Of a DNA stretch of 64,000 nucleotides, positions 35,020-43,508 are shown one piece after another; position 1 is the stretch's first letter; the number at the start of each line of letters is the position of its first letter. This DNA comes from Amphiura filiformis (taxonomy: Eukaryota; Echinodermata; Ophiuroidea; Amphilepidida; Amphiuridae), in assembly GCF_039555335.1 (NCBI RefSeq), contig NC_092628.1:96173782-96237781 (forward strand). Direction: 5' to 3'. Position numbers and translations under genes: made by a program. Under the pieces are notes generated by a model. It saw only the letters and a program-made list of their open reading frames with translations, did not search any database and was not told the DNA's origin.

Positions 35020-38000
35020 CGATGATGATGATGATGACATGATGATGAAGATGGTAATGAGGAGGAGGAGCAGGAGCAGGAAGATGAGGAGGGGAGGAGG
35101 ATTATGATTATGATGACGCTTATAATTATCTTCATGATATTGAAACTGAATATTATAACGGTCAAATTTTAGAGTTTTACTTTTTACACACAGGTCTCAA
35201 AACGCTGGTATACTTGTTGCCTCCGTCATGTTCTTATCTAGCTTGGTGGTAACAGGTTCTTTGATTGGCAAGAATCACCTGGCAACAAATTCCGTGTAAG
35301 TGTGCTGGTGCATATTCAACGCCAAAAGTAATGTCAAAACTATCAGAGTGACCATGAATGTGCTAGTAAACTGCACAAATGGCAAACGTGAAAGTGTGTA
35401 CAATTTTACAGGGCCTCAACTTTCTGTGGAGTTGATTCGTCGTTTCGCGAAGAAAAAACGTTGGTTTGTAGGTTTTACAAAGGCACACCACGAGCTGTGC
35501 TTTATTTCTTGATATGCACCGCTCTCAAGATTACTCTTTAAAATTTTCCGATTTGATATTCAATCAAAAAGATTGATTTTTCATTCTTTTGCCGATTGCA
35601 GTTATTAGGGACAAATCGTTTCGACCGAATATTCAGTCGAATGATTTGAATTGTCAATCTTTTTAATCAACCAACATGACTGATTCTCAATATTCTAACA
35701 ATTTAGGTTAAGGGAACTGGAATGTGCGTTTTGAGCGTTTCGACAGCATTTTTGGTGGGACATGAGAGCACATCAGACCTATCGAATTGCATTCTGAATA
35801 CGAAAGATGTCTTTCTGATATCAAATAATTTTCATTTTATGAAATTCACGATATAATACAAATTTTATGACAAATTATTAAAATTTGATATTTTTCACAT
35901 TTTGAGATATAACAGTCCTCGAAGTAAATTTTATAAATTTAATGATATAGTCTTAAAGTGTATGTAGCTGGGAGGAAAACCCGACGATCAATTGAAAATG
36001 TTGACCCTTCATATTGAAGATATGGATTGTTTTCCCAAAAAGACCCAATTTTTTTTGGTGTTTTGGGAAAAAATCCATATCTTCAATACGAAAGGTCAAA
36101 ATTTTCAATTGATCGTCGGCTTTTCATCCCACCTACATACACTTTAGGTAGAAATCATCAGATTTATAAAGTTTACTTCGAGTACTGTTAAATATCAAAA
36201 TATCAATTTTAATGATTTGCCATAAAATGTGTATTACATTGCGAATTTCAAAAAATCAAAATTATTTGATATCAGAATTCCATTCTTCGTATTCAGAATG
36301 CAATTCGATATGTCTGATGTGCTCTAATGTCCCACAATAAATACTGTCCAAACGTTCATACCCCTTCCCTTAAGGGAAAAATTGCGATTTAATATTCAGC
36401 CGAACAGAATGGTTGAAAATAGCCATTATAAAAAGTCTTAAATCTCATTCTAACCGTAATGCATGGCATTTGGCAGTATAATACATTGGGAGTAACACTT
36501 GATTTGATGGCGAAATCAGAGTCCATTTAAAAATCTATTTGAATCTATTTTTCAATTTTTTAGATTGAAATATTTTAATCAGTCAATTTAAGAGGACAGG
36601 ATTTATGTACTAGACACTCAAATTGCCGTAGCCTGACTTCCAACACTAACCGTTGGCCCATCGTCTCTTTGAAACACAGATCTCTACAAAACGGCTTTTC
36701 TGCTACGAACTATCTGGAACTGGTATACATCCAACCATACTCACGAATTCCTACTTACTTAATAGGAATGATCATGGGTTATATTATGTATAGGCAAATA
36801 AGTGAACATCGGCGGATACGCCTTTCTTCCGTAAGTCAAATATCTAATATAAAACTTTCTGTTCAATATGACACTATCACTCATGACGAAAGTTCTTGCA
36901 GACATTCTCACCAAGTCCATGTGCCGATATAGGTGGATACCACCAATTTCCTCCACCCGCTCCGCTCTTTTTTCTTAAAAAAATAAATATCATAAACCTT
37001 TCTTGAGATCTTTATTAATTCCCTTCATTTCCTTATGGATGTTTGCTTTTAATTTCTCACCTTCTTCAGATTATTGTGTCTGTTGGATGGGCTTTAGCAT
37101 TTGCAGCAGGTATTAGCGTCATATATAGCACATACACCAGCTATGGCAATGTGACATTACAAAGTGAATGGAGCAATGCCGTCAATGTTCTGTATGGGAC
37201 TTTCAGCAGATTGGGATGGTCACTGGCCTTGTGTTGGGTCGTATTCGCTTGCTATTACGGCTATGGAGGTAAGATACTTGGCGTTTGCTTTTCCTGATGT
37301 ATTTCTTTAATATATAGATTTATTTTTGAGTAGGTTGATTTACTCATCGTATGTCATACATGGTCTGGTTACTTAGTATATAAAACTATTACCAAACATA
37401 TTCATCATCATATCGTGTATCTATTTCATTTATTTCAAGTTGGATTAATGACTTCCTGTGTTGGTCATTCTGGATACCATTGAGTAGGTTGACTTTCTCA
37501 ACGTATCTCATACATGGTCTGGTTATACAAACCTATTATCAAGCATATCCATCTTCATATCGTGTATCTATTTCATTTATTTCAGGTTGGATTAATGACT
37601 TTCTGTGTTGGTCATTCTGGATACCATTGAGTAGGTTGACTTACTCAGCGTATCTCATACATGGTCTGGTTATACAAACCTATTATCAAGCATATCCATC
37701 GTCAAATCATATTTCGATAATATCACTCGTAAGTGGGTTTGTTAATCATTCACCTTCACTCAATAGCCTCATGATATACGCAATCACATCTGAACTGGAC
37801 CCAGCTCTTACATTGACTAGGCTCTTCCAAACCCGAGGTTTTTGAATATTTTAGTAATTTTAACTGTCATGAATGGTAAGTCGAAAGCAATGTATTAAAT
37901 GACTTTACTATAAAAGCATAATTTAAAATTCACCGTGCATCAGGATACATCTACATTAAACGCAACTACACCAGTAGGTCTGCCCTTACTCACACGACAT

Positions 38001-39319
38001 TATTCGACATCCACACACCCACTCAACTACTGTATATGCTACGCCGCGCGTACGCACCAACCCCAGACACCCACCCACTTGAACCACTCACAGAACAAAA
38101 CGCGTAAATGAAAATTTAGAGAATAAGGGTATCGGTTTTAGCTACTGGAGTGCATCTATCGTCTCATATATAACACAGGCGACATCATTATTTTAAGTAA
38201 AACAACGAGGCGAAGCCGAGTTGTTTCACGCCAAAAATAATGATGTCGCCCGTGTTATATGAGACGATAGATGCACGACAGCGGCTAAAAACAATACCTT
38301 TATTCTCATTCTTAAACACTTCAATTCAAAGAGAAATATCATAAGTATTACAAATTTTAAGCAATAAAATCCGACATTTTACAAGGAACTACCTAGGGCT
38401 TAATACCGATCAGTCCCGTTGTTGCTATGCGCCTTCGATTGGTTCAAATAGCGAGTACGCGTACCACGTTGGTGCACACGCGCTGACCCGTGTCATACCG
38501 TGTCATATCACAAGGGTAAGAACCAATAAGATTGCAGGAACGTTCTCAAGTGTTTAAGAATAACATATATCAATTCTACATCTGAATTCCCGCCGTAACG
38601 TTATTATTTTGAAAGCTCTTTCTTATACGTGTATGTTAAACTCATTATGTGTCACTTAATGTACCGGGGGGGTACTTAGTACAAATGACCATACGGGGAC
38701 GTGCCGCAAATATGGGTAGCATTTTCGGCCTTTTGGTAAGCCAATTATGAATGGGTCCTTTTTTCAAAATTGTTTCAATTGTCTCGAAAAATAGCTCAAT
38801 TTTGCCTCAATCTAGCCCAAATTTCAAAATTGTCCAAAACTAAGACAATATGGGTTGAATTTGGCCGAAAATTTTGAATTTTGGTATATTTATGGGTCCA
38901 CTTTCAAATTCTCAGCGGCACTCCGCTACCAAAATCAAACCCCTCCCGGCAATAGTAGTTTCGCACAAGCTGCTTTAATTGATACCTCCTCAGAAACACA
39001 TGTCATTCAAATCAAAAACATGCAGACAAGGCAAGTAGACAGCACATGCAACACTAAATGTCGGAAATGTGAGTTGCACCCGGCCCAATTGCCAATTATG
39101 GATAGACGAAGAATAACTTACATTTCTTTCTTATTCCAGTCTTACATCTTTTGTGGCAGTGTGATGATTTCTTACGCATCTGCAGGTTTACTCTCCATAG
39201 CCATTGAATATCCATGCGCAGGATTGGAGAAACTGATATTAGGACATGAAAGTCAAAGTTCCGAAGCTAAATGCGACGAAGAAGTGTCACGCCGGAAGGA
39301 AGTAACAACGGTTACATAA
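20905..39319 (+). CDS. NRF-6-like acyltransferase-3 membrane protein, copy B (apparently intact)
   Basis: Fifteen exons join in frame to about 676 residues: 20905-20970, 27010-27161, 27623-27698, 27889-28003, 28139-28380, 29607-29780, 30694-30787, 31052-31144, 33123-33288, 34464-34543, 35194-35295, 36680-36830, 37070-37268, 37586-37728 and 39140-39319. Residues about 1-135 form the NRF-type extracellular domain with paired cysteines. Residues about 137-155 are the first membrane helix and 156-216 a charged linker. From about 217 on is an acyltransferase-3 domain with R about 253 and H about 264 (R-X10-H), VDTFFFMSGFLLCYL, FHRIWRITPLYAF, CEKYWWRNLLYINTYF, CIQWSWYLSCDMQFF and a hydrophobic helix-rich C-terminal half ending in a polar tail. 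No stop or frameshift was seen. Length is close to the family's usual 650-800. The true N terminus (a signal peptide) may lie in an exon I could not find. Confidence 0.9.
21270..21428 (-). mobile_element. tRNA-derived SINE fragments, minus strand
   Basis: Read on the minus strand, 21345-21272 gives gttgagtggttaaggtac (A-box-like) and ggttcgattcccgggcggga (perfect B box). Behind it, 21428-21360 gives a second B-box-like gggttcgaatttc followed by ctcccgtggtcgag. The cloverleaf is poor, so these are tRNA-derived repeats rather than working tRNAs. Confidence 0.6.
21598..21683 (+). mobile_element. tRNA-derived SINE fragment (A-box half)
   Basis: It contains cgcttatgggttcgaatttc then gctctcgtggccgagtggtt and aaggcacgggtctc, a Ser/Leu-tRNA-like 5' half with an A box. 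It is the inverted counterpart of 21360-21428. The expected B-box half is not adjacent; a fitting one is at 22400-22446. Confidence 0.55.
22400..22446 (+). mobile_element. tRNA-derived SINE fragment (B-box half)
   Basis: gtgaggtcccgggttcgatt then cctgggtgggatca is a T-arm and acceptor-stem-like 3' half with a perfect B box (GGTTCGATTCC). No full tRNA can be folded here. Confidence 0.55.
22742..22939. repeat. 49-bp tandem repeat, four copies
   Basis: tttctgtggctata... starts at 22742, 22791, 22840 and 22889. Each unit also holds actatacaatcataaggtgc. Non-coding, in the long first intron of copy B. Confidence 0.93.
23093..23270. mobile_element. 178-bp inverted-repeat element
   Basis: ttgtcccataaaaggttaca at the left is matched in reverse by ctacatgtaaccttttttgg and ggacac at the right. 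The arms are about 30 bp; MITE-like. Confidence 0.7.
24580..25510 (+). repeat. 143-bp tandem repeat family, about six degenerate units
   Basis: tttgacaccactcgggggtt, cataccttcttggcatttcg, agatatgaaaaggacccaaa and gggtcttatgaggagtg recur; the gacaccac word is at about 24923, 25031, 25178, 25321 and 25463. The first part is interrupted by a G-rich GGCG repeat (24625-24856). The same family lies inverted at 41980-42510. Confidence 0.88.
26333..26910. mobile_element. large foldback MITE, copy 1
   Basis: The arms of about 260 bp run from atatcgaattgcattctgaa (left) to ttcagaatgcaattcgatat (right), with the fold centre near 26590 in gaaaatccatatcttcaat-type sequence. The left outer flank is truncated relative to copy 2 (35712-36370). 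Non-coding; it sits about 100 bp before copy B exon 2. Confidence 0.85.
27010..27161 (+). CDS. copy B exon 2: NRF-domain start
   Basis: Borders are atttcag|CA and GTACCG|gtaaac; phase 1 in, phase 0 out. It encodes LDAFGKVPAGVLVGNSEWLG then DYHECTSLQGLHYC. It is six nt longer than the copy A exon at its 3' end. Confidence 0.92.
27390..27502. mobile_element. 113-bp hairpin element
   Basis: gttcgatgtgaacaattcca, then gtgaaaaattatgttgac, is matched in reverse by gtcaacatcatttttcactg and gaattgttcacaacgaac. The arms are about 45 bp. A tiny MITE in the intron before copy B exon 3. Confidence 0.8.
27623..27698 (+). CDS. copy B exon 3
   Basis: Borders are gttgcag|CTC and CACAGT|gtatgt. It encodes LKYGVCVPNVCSEDEIIRNI then DNLTQ, with the CVPxxCS motif. 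76 nt, phase 0 in and phase 1 out. Confidence 0.93.
27889..28003 (+). CDS. copy B exon 4
   Basis: Borders are cttacag|TTATA and TTTCAC|gtaagt. It encodes IPTEYRFLDLVTPINADTPV then NCQDFPQRSYDAGFICF, the last part of the extracellular domain. Phase 1 in, phase 2 out. Confidence 0.92.
28139..28380 (+). CDS. copy B exon 5: first membrane helix and linker
   Basis: Borders are ttgcag|TGTT and CCAG|gtacgt. It encodes VFCLILAILMLSGAALDVFQ, the basic KYKKRK and a polar linker (SYGSTGET shared with copy A). Phase 2 in, phase 1 out. Confidence 0.93.
28449..29012. mobile_element. TIR element with an extra direct copy of its end
   Basis: aggccctatgtcacttgatc then gataacgcaaag occurs at 28449 and again at 28790. 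Its inverse (gcgttatcgatcatgtgaca, tagggcct) ends at about 29010. Both direct copies are followed by the same ttattttagaatatctcctg sequence. Non-coding, in the intron after exon 5. Confidence 0.75.
29092..29200. repeat. (GATT)n-based tandem repeat
   Basis: tattagttttgattgattga repeats four times, followed by pure GATT. It is the positional counterpart of the GATT repeat at 6164-6230 in copy A. Confidence 0.9.
29607..29780 (+). CDS. copy B exon 6: R-X10-H catalytic segment
   Basis: Borders are tttcag|GTATG and GAATAG|gtttgt; phase 1 to 1. It encodes LCFAFNRNISKLLDTTVGQS and GIRVISITWVALGHTFGF. Arg and His of the R-X10-H motif are at about residues 253 and 264. Confidence 0.95.
30075..30270. 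mobile_element. 196-bp TIR element
   Basis: gcactacctgccgatctaac at the left and ggccaatcggcaggtagttc at the right are inverted. The interior has repeated 'gattggt' and 'accaatc' words. Non-coding MITE in the intron after exon 6. Confidence 0.65.
30694..30787 (+). CDS. copy B exon 7
   Basis: Borders are cgtccag|AA and ATGAG|gtatgg. It encodes NPDLIVNTLPSFFFQAVGNA then YSAVDTFFFM. Phase 1 in, phase 2 out; one codon shorter than copy A. Confidence 0.94.
30914..31050. repeat. (TTA)n microsatellite abutting a splice acceptor
   Basis: Two TTA runs, split by a short ttgttgttt stretch, lead directly into attatcag, the acceptor of exon 8. The same intron of copy A is built the same way. Confidence 0.97.
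31052..31144 (+). CDS. copy B exon 8
   Basis: Borders are ttatcag|TGG and TGGAG|gtttgt. It encodes GFLLCYLTFTRMTKSDGKIS then WLLFYFHRIW. 93 nt, phase 2 to 2. Confidence 0.95.
31838..32305. mobile_element. 468-bp nested insertion with 8-bp duplication AGCTGATG (hAT-like)
   Basis: AGCTGATG precedes at 31830-31837 and follows at 32306-32313. The ends are imperfectly inverted (cccggggggcact... and ...agtgccccccctgg; gtagggctg near both ends). The interior repeats 'cacccaaagacccc' and 'ctcacccaatgaccccatat'. The 8-bp duplication indicates a hAT-like insertion into the larger TA element. Confidence 0.85.
32306..32372. repeat. hairpin inside the TA element
   Basis: tgatgttgatgcatctaatg is matched in reverse by cattagatgtatcaacatca, with a loop containing cccccttcgggg. 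The arms are about 25 bp. Confidence 0.8.
33123..33288 (+). CDS. copy B exon 9
   Basis: Borders are tttccag|AATC and GATATG|gtaacg. It encodes ITPLYAFIILFMIYHHPYFG and CEKYWWRNLLYINTYFP. 166 nt, phase 2 in and 0 out. Confidence 0.96.
33350..33508. mobile_element. G-rich GGCGTAGC element with inverted ends
   Basis: cagtggcgtagcgtgggtca at the left is answered by tatgacgctacgccactg at the right. Between lie repeated ggggggcaccgagtctgatt. The same family is at 56158-56292. Confidence 0.75.
34070..34106. repeat. short perfect hairpin
   Basis: agaaaatgtggtacc, ttgga, ggtaccacattttct: 15-bp arms in the intron before copy B exon 10. It is followed at 34123-34380 by a G-rich GGCG-type repeat. Confidence 0.8.
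34464..34543 (+). CDS. copy B exon 10
   Basis: Borders are ctttccag|TGT and ATCCAG|gtattt. It encodes CIQWSWYLSCDMQFFIISPL then ILLPLS. Copy A has Gly where this has Gln in the third position. 80 nt, phase 0 in and 2 out. Confidence 0.95.
34942..35054. repeat. (GAT)n trinucleotide microsatellite
   Basis: About 110 bp of TGA/GAT repeat in the intron before copy B exon 11. The poly-Ser and poly-His frames on the minus strand are artefacts. The same intron of copy A has a shorter GAT/GAC run (about 8404-8466). Confidence 0.96.
35194..35295 (+). CDS. copy B exon 11
   Basis: Borders are cacacag|GTC and TCCGT|gtaagt. It encodes SQNAGILVASVMFLSSLVVT then GSLIGKNHLATNS. 102 nt, phase 2 to 2. Confidence 0.93.
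35712..36370. mobile_element. large foldback MITE, copy 2 (complete)
   Basis: The outer arms read tgcgttttgagcgtttcgac ... and, reversed, gtccaaacgttcata. The inner arms share catcagac-atcgaattgc and the mirror gcaattcgatatgtctgatg. The fold centre is near 36055. It is the same family as 26333-26910 and lies in the intron between copy B exons 11 and 12. Confidence 0.87.
36680..36830 (+). CDS. copy B exon 12
   Basis: Borders are acacag|ATC and TCTTCC|gtaagt. It encodes NYLELVYIQPYSRIPTYLIG then MIMGYIMYRQISEH. It has one codon more than copy A near its start. Phase 2 in, 0 out. Confidence 0.95.
37070..37268 (+). CDS. copy B exon 13
   Basis: Borders are cttcag|ATT and GGAG|gtaaga. It encodes IIVSVGWALAFAAGISVIYS and, later, WSLALCWVVFACYYGYG. 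199 nt with an intact frame, against 198 nt in copy A. Phase 0 in, 1 out. Confidence 0.95.
37326..37728 (+). repeat. 147-bp exon-14 array in copy B (two units and a remnant)
   Basis: A remnant lacking the 5' half begins at about 37326. A full unit begins at 37440 and the last unit at 37587, exactly 147 bp apart. The junction cgtgtatctatttcattta is the same as in copy A, so the repeat predates the gene duplication. In the 37440 unit the acceptor reads tttcaag rather than tttcagg, so the correct AG is lost. Confidence 0.9.
37586..37728 (+). CDS. copy B exon 14
   Basis: Borders are tttcag|GTTGG and TCACTC|gtaagt. It encodes WINDFLCWSFWIPLSRLTYS then AYLIHGLVIQTYYQAYP. 143 nt, phase 1 in and 0 out. 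Confidence 0.94.
38120..38315. mobile_element. about 195-bp inverted-repeat element
   Basis: agaataagggtatcggtttt, agctactgga and gtgcatctatcgtctcatat are mirrored by atatgagacgatagatgcac, gcggctaaaaacaatacctt and tattct. The arms are about 90 bp; foldback MITE in the last intron of copy B. Confidence 0.8.
39140..39319 (+). CDS. copy B exon 15, with stop codon
   Basis: The acceptor is attccag|TCT. It encodes SYIFCGSVMISYASAGLLSI then AIEYPCAGLEKL and a polar tail ending in TAA at 39317-39319. 180 nt, phase 0 in. Confidence 0.94.
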   Translation, partial: SYIFCGSVMISYASAGLLSIAIEYPCAGLEKLILGHESQSSEAKCDEEVSRRKEVTTVT

Positions 39320-39544
39320 ATGTGTTTGGAGTTGATGAAAAACAAATATTGATTATGCTTTTTAAAATTTTATTTAAGGGTGACTTATACTGACTAAAGT
39401 AAAGATTGATGTAACGATGCAAACCCGTTATATCATCTTATTGAAATTTAATCCTCTATTATAGAGGAGTGTAGCACTCCCCGATAATATGGGGTGTGCA
39501 GTTATTTTCTGGAATAGTCCATCCGCAATTATGGATATATTTAA

Positions 39545-39972
39545 TGTTCATATCAATTTGTTGGATGATTTGATTTGATTTGATTTGTTCGGGTTTTAAC
39601 AACACTGGATAACCCACGAAAGCCTCTATTGAAGCTTATTTCCATTAGGCTCCAGTTGAACACCGGGATGGGTTGGGAACAGTCAGGGGTTAACACCCAA
39701 CTCTTTTGGAAACTGGCTACGAGATACATGTACAGGTATGGCTCTCTGCACACGGGACCGACGGCTTAACGTCCCCTCCGAAGAACGGAGTACTTTTATG
39801 ATTCATTTACCCATACTAAATGAACCATGTGGAGAGCGGAAGTCTTAAATTTAATCTACAGAAGTTGCCAATTAATTTCAGACTTTTGTTTCCAATTTTG
39901 TTGCCGGGAATTGAACCGGGACCTCATGCACTAAAGGCAAGTACCCTATCCATTTTGCCACACTCTCATTGA
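39545..39972 (-). mobile_element. tRNA-derived SINE with (AAATC)n tail
   Basis: On the minus strand, 39966-39900 reads gtgtggcaaaatggataggg (A-box-like) and cccggttcaattcccggcaa (B-box-like). It is followed by an unrelated body containing ggacgttaagccgtcggtcc and a tail of AAATC repeats at 39567-39590. Head, body and tail are in the order expected of a SINE. It lies 230 bp past the copy B stop. Confidence 0.75.
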
Positions 39973-41445
39973 ATAAGTTCATCGGGACTGTTAGGTATCA
40001 AACTATTGGTAAATTTTCTTTTACAAGTCCAGTAATTTACTCACGTTTTAGACGTTTCATCATCCGATCGGAAGACTTCATCGGTAATGCGCCGATATAG
40101 CTACAATCCCACTCTCATCACGATGAAGGGACATATTCACTAAATTATGATACGATAAAGCTACTGCAAAGAACATAACATTCTGGAGGTGCGAGTGTTG
40201 CTAAATCAGCGCATTACGAGGGGCAGTCACTCAGTATGTAATGAGAGTTGACTGCAAAACTCCATAATATGAACTATTTTCATGGCCTTTCTTTGTGATC
40301 ACATAAACACGGTACCTTTGTCTTTCAAACAATATAAATTATGTAAAAATTATATCACACACTTGATTATGTAACGGCATTAGCATAAAATCAATGGTCT
40401 GCAGTCACTGGCTGAAAATGAGTCGTTTTTTGTTAAGGGAAATAAGAGGCTGAAATGAGGTATTTTCGTATATTTTCGATTTTCTGGGGAATTAAAAGTA
40501 TGGAGTGCTGCCTTTTGGAATAGTAGTAGAACACAATCTTCCAGCTCATGAAATTATCTTTGTTGGGCTCGAATGGTTTTAGTTTATTTATAATGTATGG
40601 TCAAACTGTGACCAGCTCCAACAAAAGCCGGAACAAGTCGCCAGGCATGTTTTTGAGTAATAGGCGTTTAGAGATGACATTCCCATAAAAAAAAAATCAA
40701 ATTTTGGAATTCTTAAGTTCATGGTATTTGACCTTGGGACTGAGTGGACTTTCAAATCCTTGAAAGTGCTTATTAAAAAGAGGTTTATTTAATCAATAAT
40801 TGACAGTTGAACTATGATAATCCCTATTCAACCCTGTTTAAAGCAGGAAACTAATTAGCTGATTTTTCAGAATAGCAGTTCGGTAAAAAATATCAAGGTA
40901 TCATTTAAAATTATCTATATCTTGAAAAGTATTGATGCTATGTACATAATTTTAGTATCATTTTGAAGCTTATTGTCCCGTGCTTACATTTATTCAAATC
41001 ATGAAATGTCAGAAATGTGACTTGTTCCTGGTTTTGTAAGAACGGGTCACATATGTGTTGTTTTTGACAAAAATAATACTTTTCTTTCTATAAACATTTT
41101 GTTATTGCCAACAATAGCAAACGTGGATTTTTGTGTCAGTTCTGCTGACTAATCTTCAAACAATAAAACGGAAGTCTCCCTAGAAAATATGTTAAACCGT
41201 GATTGAAATATAAGCGTTATTCTACTCTTGTTACATTTTTACAAAACAATAGCGATATAGAAAGAGCGGTCATCGTTTGAGTGAGAAATTTATTTTTTTA
41301 AATTGTCTGTTCATTTGAGGTTGAGATCATCCATAAAAATCACATCAATTATTAAATTTACATAGTATTTTGTATAAATTACATGAAATTTTGCAATTTG
41401 CATACCTTTGCTTTTGTTCTGAGATCTTTGACGATATGCATGAGT
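39973..41445. other. intergenic DNA, nothing recognised
   Basis: No open frame of note, no clear repeat and no RNA gene seen. From 41446 to 41546 and again at about 41716-41800 there is a diverged direct duplicate (ggcatagcgtttga..., actag..aaagacacca). Confidence 0.5.
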
Positions 41446-41979
41446 GTTCATTTTACGCGGTACGAACTTGATAAAAAGTGGCCCAACTCGGGCGATTAAG
41501 TAAAATCGGGCATAGCGTTTGAACCCCAACTAGGAAAGACACCAATTAAAGTTTTTCTATTAGCCAAGATATTACTAATTCTACTGCATATCACATTTAC
41601 ACCATGGGACCATGACCCCTTTTTATTTGCTTTTTAAAGCAAAAATGCAATTGCTAATCATGAAAGTCGATTCTACGCAATGCCAGCTTGATATTCGCGG
41701 AAATATCACAAGTGCCCCAACTCGTTTTCTGGACGATTTAGTTTATTGAGCATAGCGTTTGAGCCCGAACTAGTAAAGAAACCAAGTAAAGTTTTTATGT
41801 TAAAGAGTACAAGGTCCTGGTATTAACATTTAGTAATTGTTGGTATTTAGTAAACCCGCCAGTTGACCAGGCCAACGATGTTAGACCTTTAACCAAGATG
41901 TTACCGATTCCACTACATTGTTCCCATGATCTCTTTTATTTTTTGATGAACCATGAGTGTATCTTACTTACTTACTTTG

Positions 41980-42510
41980 GTCTAAAATGGGCATATCTCA
42001 AAATGCCACTAAGGTATGACCCCGTGAGTGGTGTCAAATTAAAGAGAAAAAATAAAGAACATAATAGGCTATAATATAAAATATTTTCCCACCGGGGATG
42101 GCACTCATAATAAGCCCTGGGTCAATATTCATATGGTTCTTTTTATATCTGAAAATGCCAAGCAGGTATGTACCCCTGAGTGGTGTCAAATGAAAGAGAA
42201 CAAAGTAAAAAATATAATATAAATAATTTCCCCACCGGGGTTCACACTCCTCATAAGACCCGGGTCAATATTCCTATTTTGGTTCCTTTTCATATCTTGA
42301 AATGCCAAGAAAGTGTGGTCTCCTGAGTGGTGTCAAATGAAAGACAAAAAAGTAAAGATTATAATTAAAATAATTTATTTCCCAATTGGGGGTAACACTC
42401 CTCAAAAGACCTGGGTCAATATTCATAATTGTGGGTCCTTTTTAAACCTTGAACTGCCAAGAAAGTATGACCCTCTGAGTGGTGTCAAATCAAAGAGAAA
42501 ACGCCCACCT
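41980..42510 (-). repeat. 143-bp repeat family, inverted relative to 24580-25510
   Basis: gagtggtgtcaaatgaaaga, aatgccaagaaagtatgacc, ggtcaatattcatat and actcctcataagaccc recur with gtggtgtc at about 42029, 42180, 42328 and 42479. These are reverse complements of the words in the 24580-25510 array. Confidence 0.88.
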
Positions 42511-42885
42511 CATGGACCGAAAGTTACTTCGGTTGAACTTTGACATTGGTCTACCTCTGACCTCTTGACCTTTTTTGAATTATCATTTTATTATTTTCAA
42601 TATTTTTGTTTTCTTGAAATTTGTTTGGTCAAAATTCGACTTTTTAAAAAATCTTTTGACATAGTATGTCAGGCAAAATGCCTTTTATTCACATTAAATA
42701 CACTATAAATATTATAACAACAAAAGTTATTGCACTGCACATAATCCATATATAATAGTAGATGTTATAAAACAAATTTACATACATGTATATAATAAGA
42801 AAATTGGTCTCGTGACCTTTGACCTCGGTTGACCTTTGACCTCGTGACCTGGAAGTAAACGTCCTGGTAGTTCATCTTACTACTA

Positions 42886-43060
42886 AAACCCTAAACATAT
42901 CCCCAAACCCTACCCTAACTCTGAATCCTAACCCTAATTCATATCCCTAAATCCTACCTCTAACGCCACTAAACCCTACCCCTATGCCACAAGCCTAACT
43001 CTAAACCCTAACCCTAACTCACACCACCAACCCTAATCATAGTTCCTAACCCTAACTCAA
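42886..43060. repeat. degenerate CCCTAA (telomere-like) repeat
   Basis: Loose ccctaa/ccctaac/cctaact words fill about 170 bp. Units are irregular, so this is an interstitial telomere-like minisatellite rather than a chromosome end. Confidence 0.7.
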
Positions 43061-43150
43061 AACACAAACATATTTTATATATTAGATCATCAAAAATAAT
43101 TGTAATTTCTTTATTATTATTATTATTATGATTATTATTATTATTATTAT

Positions 43151-43194
43151 AAATAGCGAGTTAGGGCATTCAAAAATGCCCTAACTCGCGATTT
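43151..43194. repeat. perfect hairpin after a (TTA)n run
   Basis: aatagcgagttagggcatt, caaa, aatgccctaactcgcgatt: arms of about 19 bp. The word gttagggcat recurs at 43203 and 43405. Confidence 0.75.
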
Positions 43195-43508
43195 GTAAGT
43201 TGACTAGCAGTTAAGGCATATGCCCTAATTTTCACTTCCGTGTATCTCACGTAATCTCTATTATTTTTCATTCATGTTACTTCTGCCAACTAATGTCATT
43301 ATCTTCGAAGATTTTATCTTGTATTTGTAAGGTTTTTCCAAGAAATTAGGAAGAAAGAATGTTTTATTAGAAAATGCGTATTAAATACTATTTACGTTCA
43401 AAGTATAGACGGCGACTTAGGGCATTCATATGAAATTCGATGATATCATTAAAAGTGGCCTTTATTATTGAGAAACTACGATACAATATATTAACTTGAG
43501 CGACTGTA

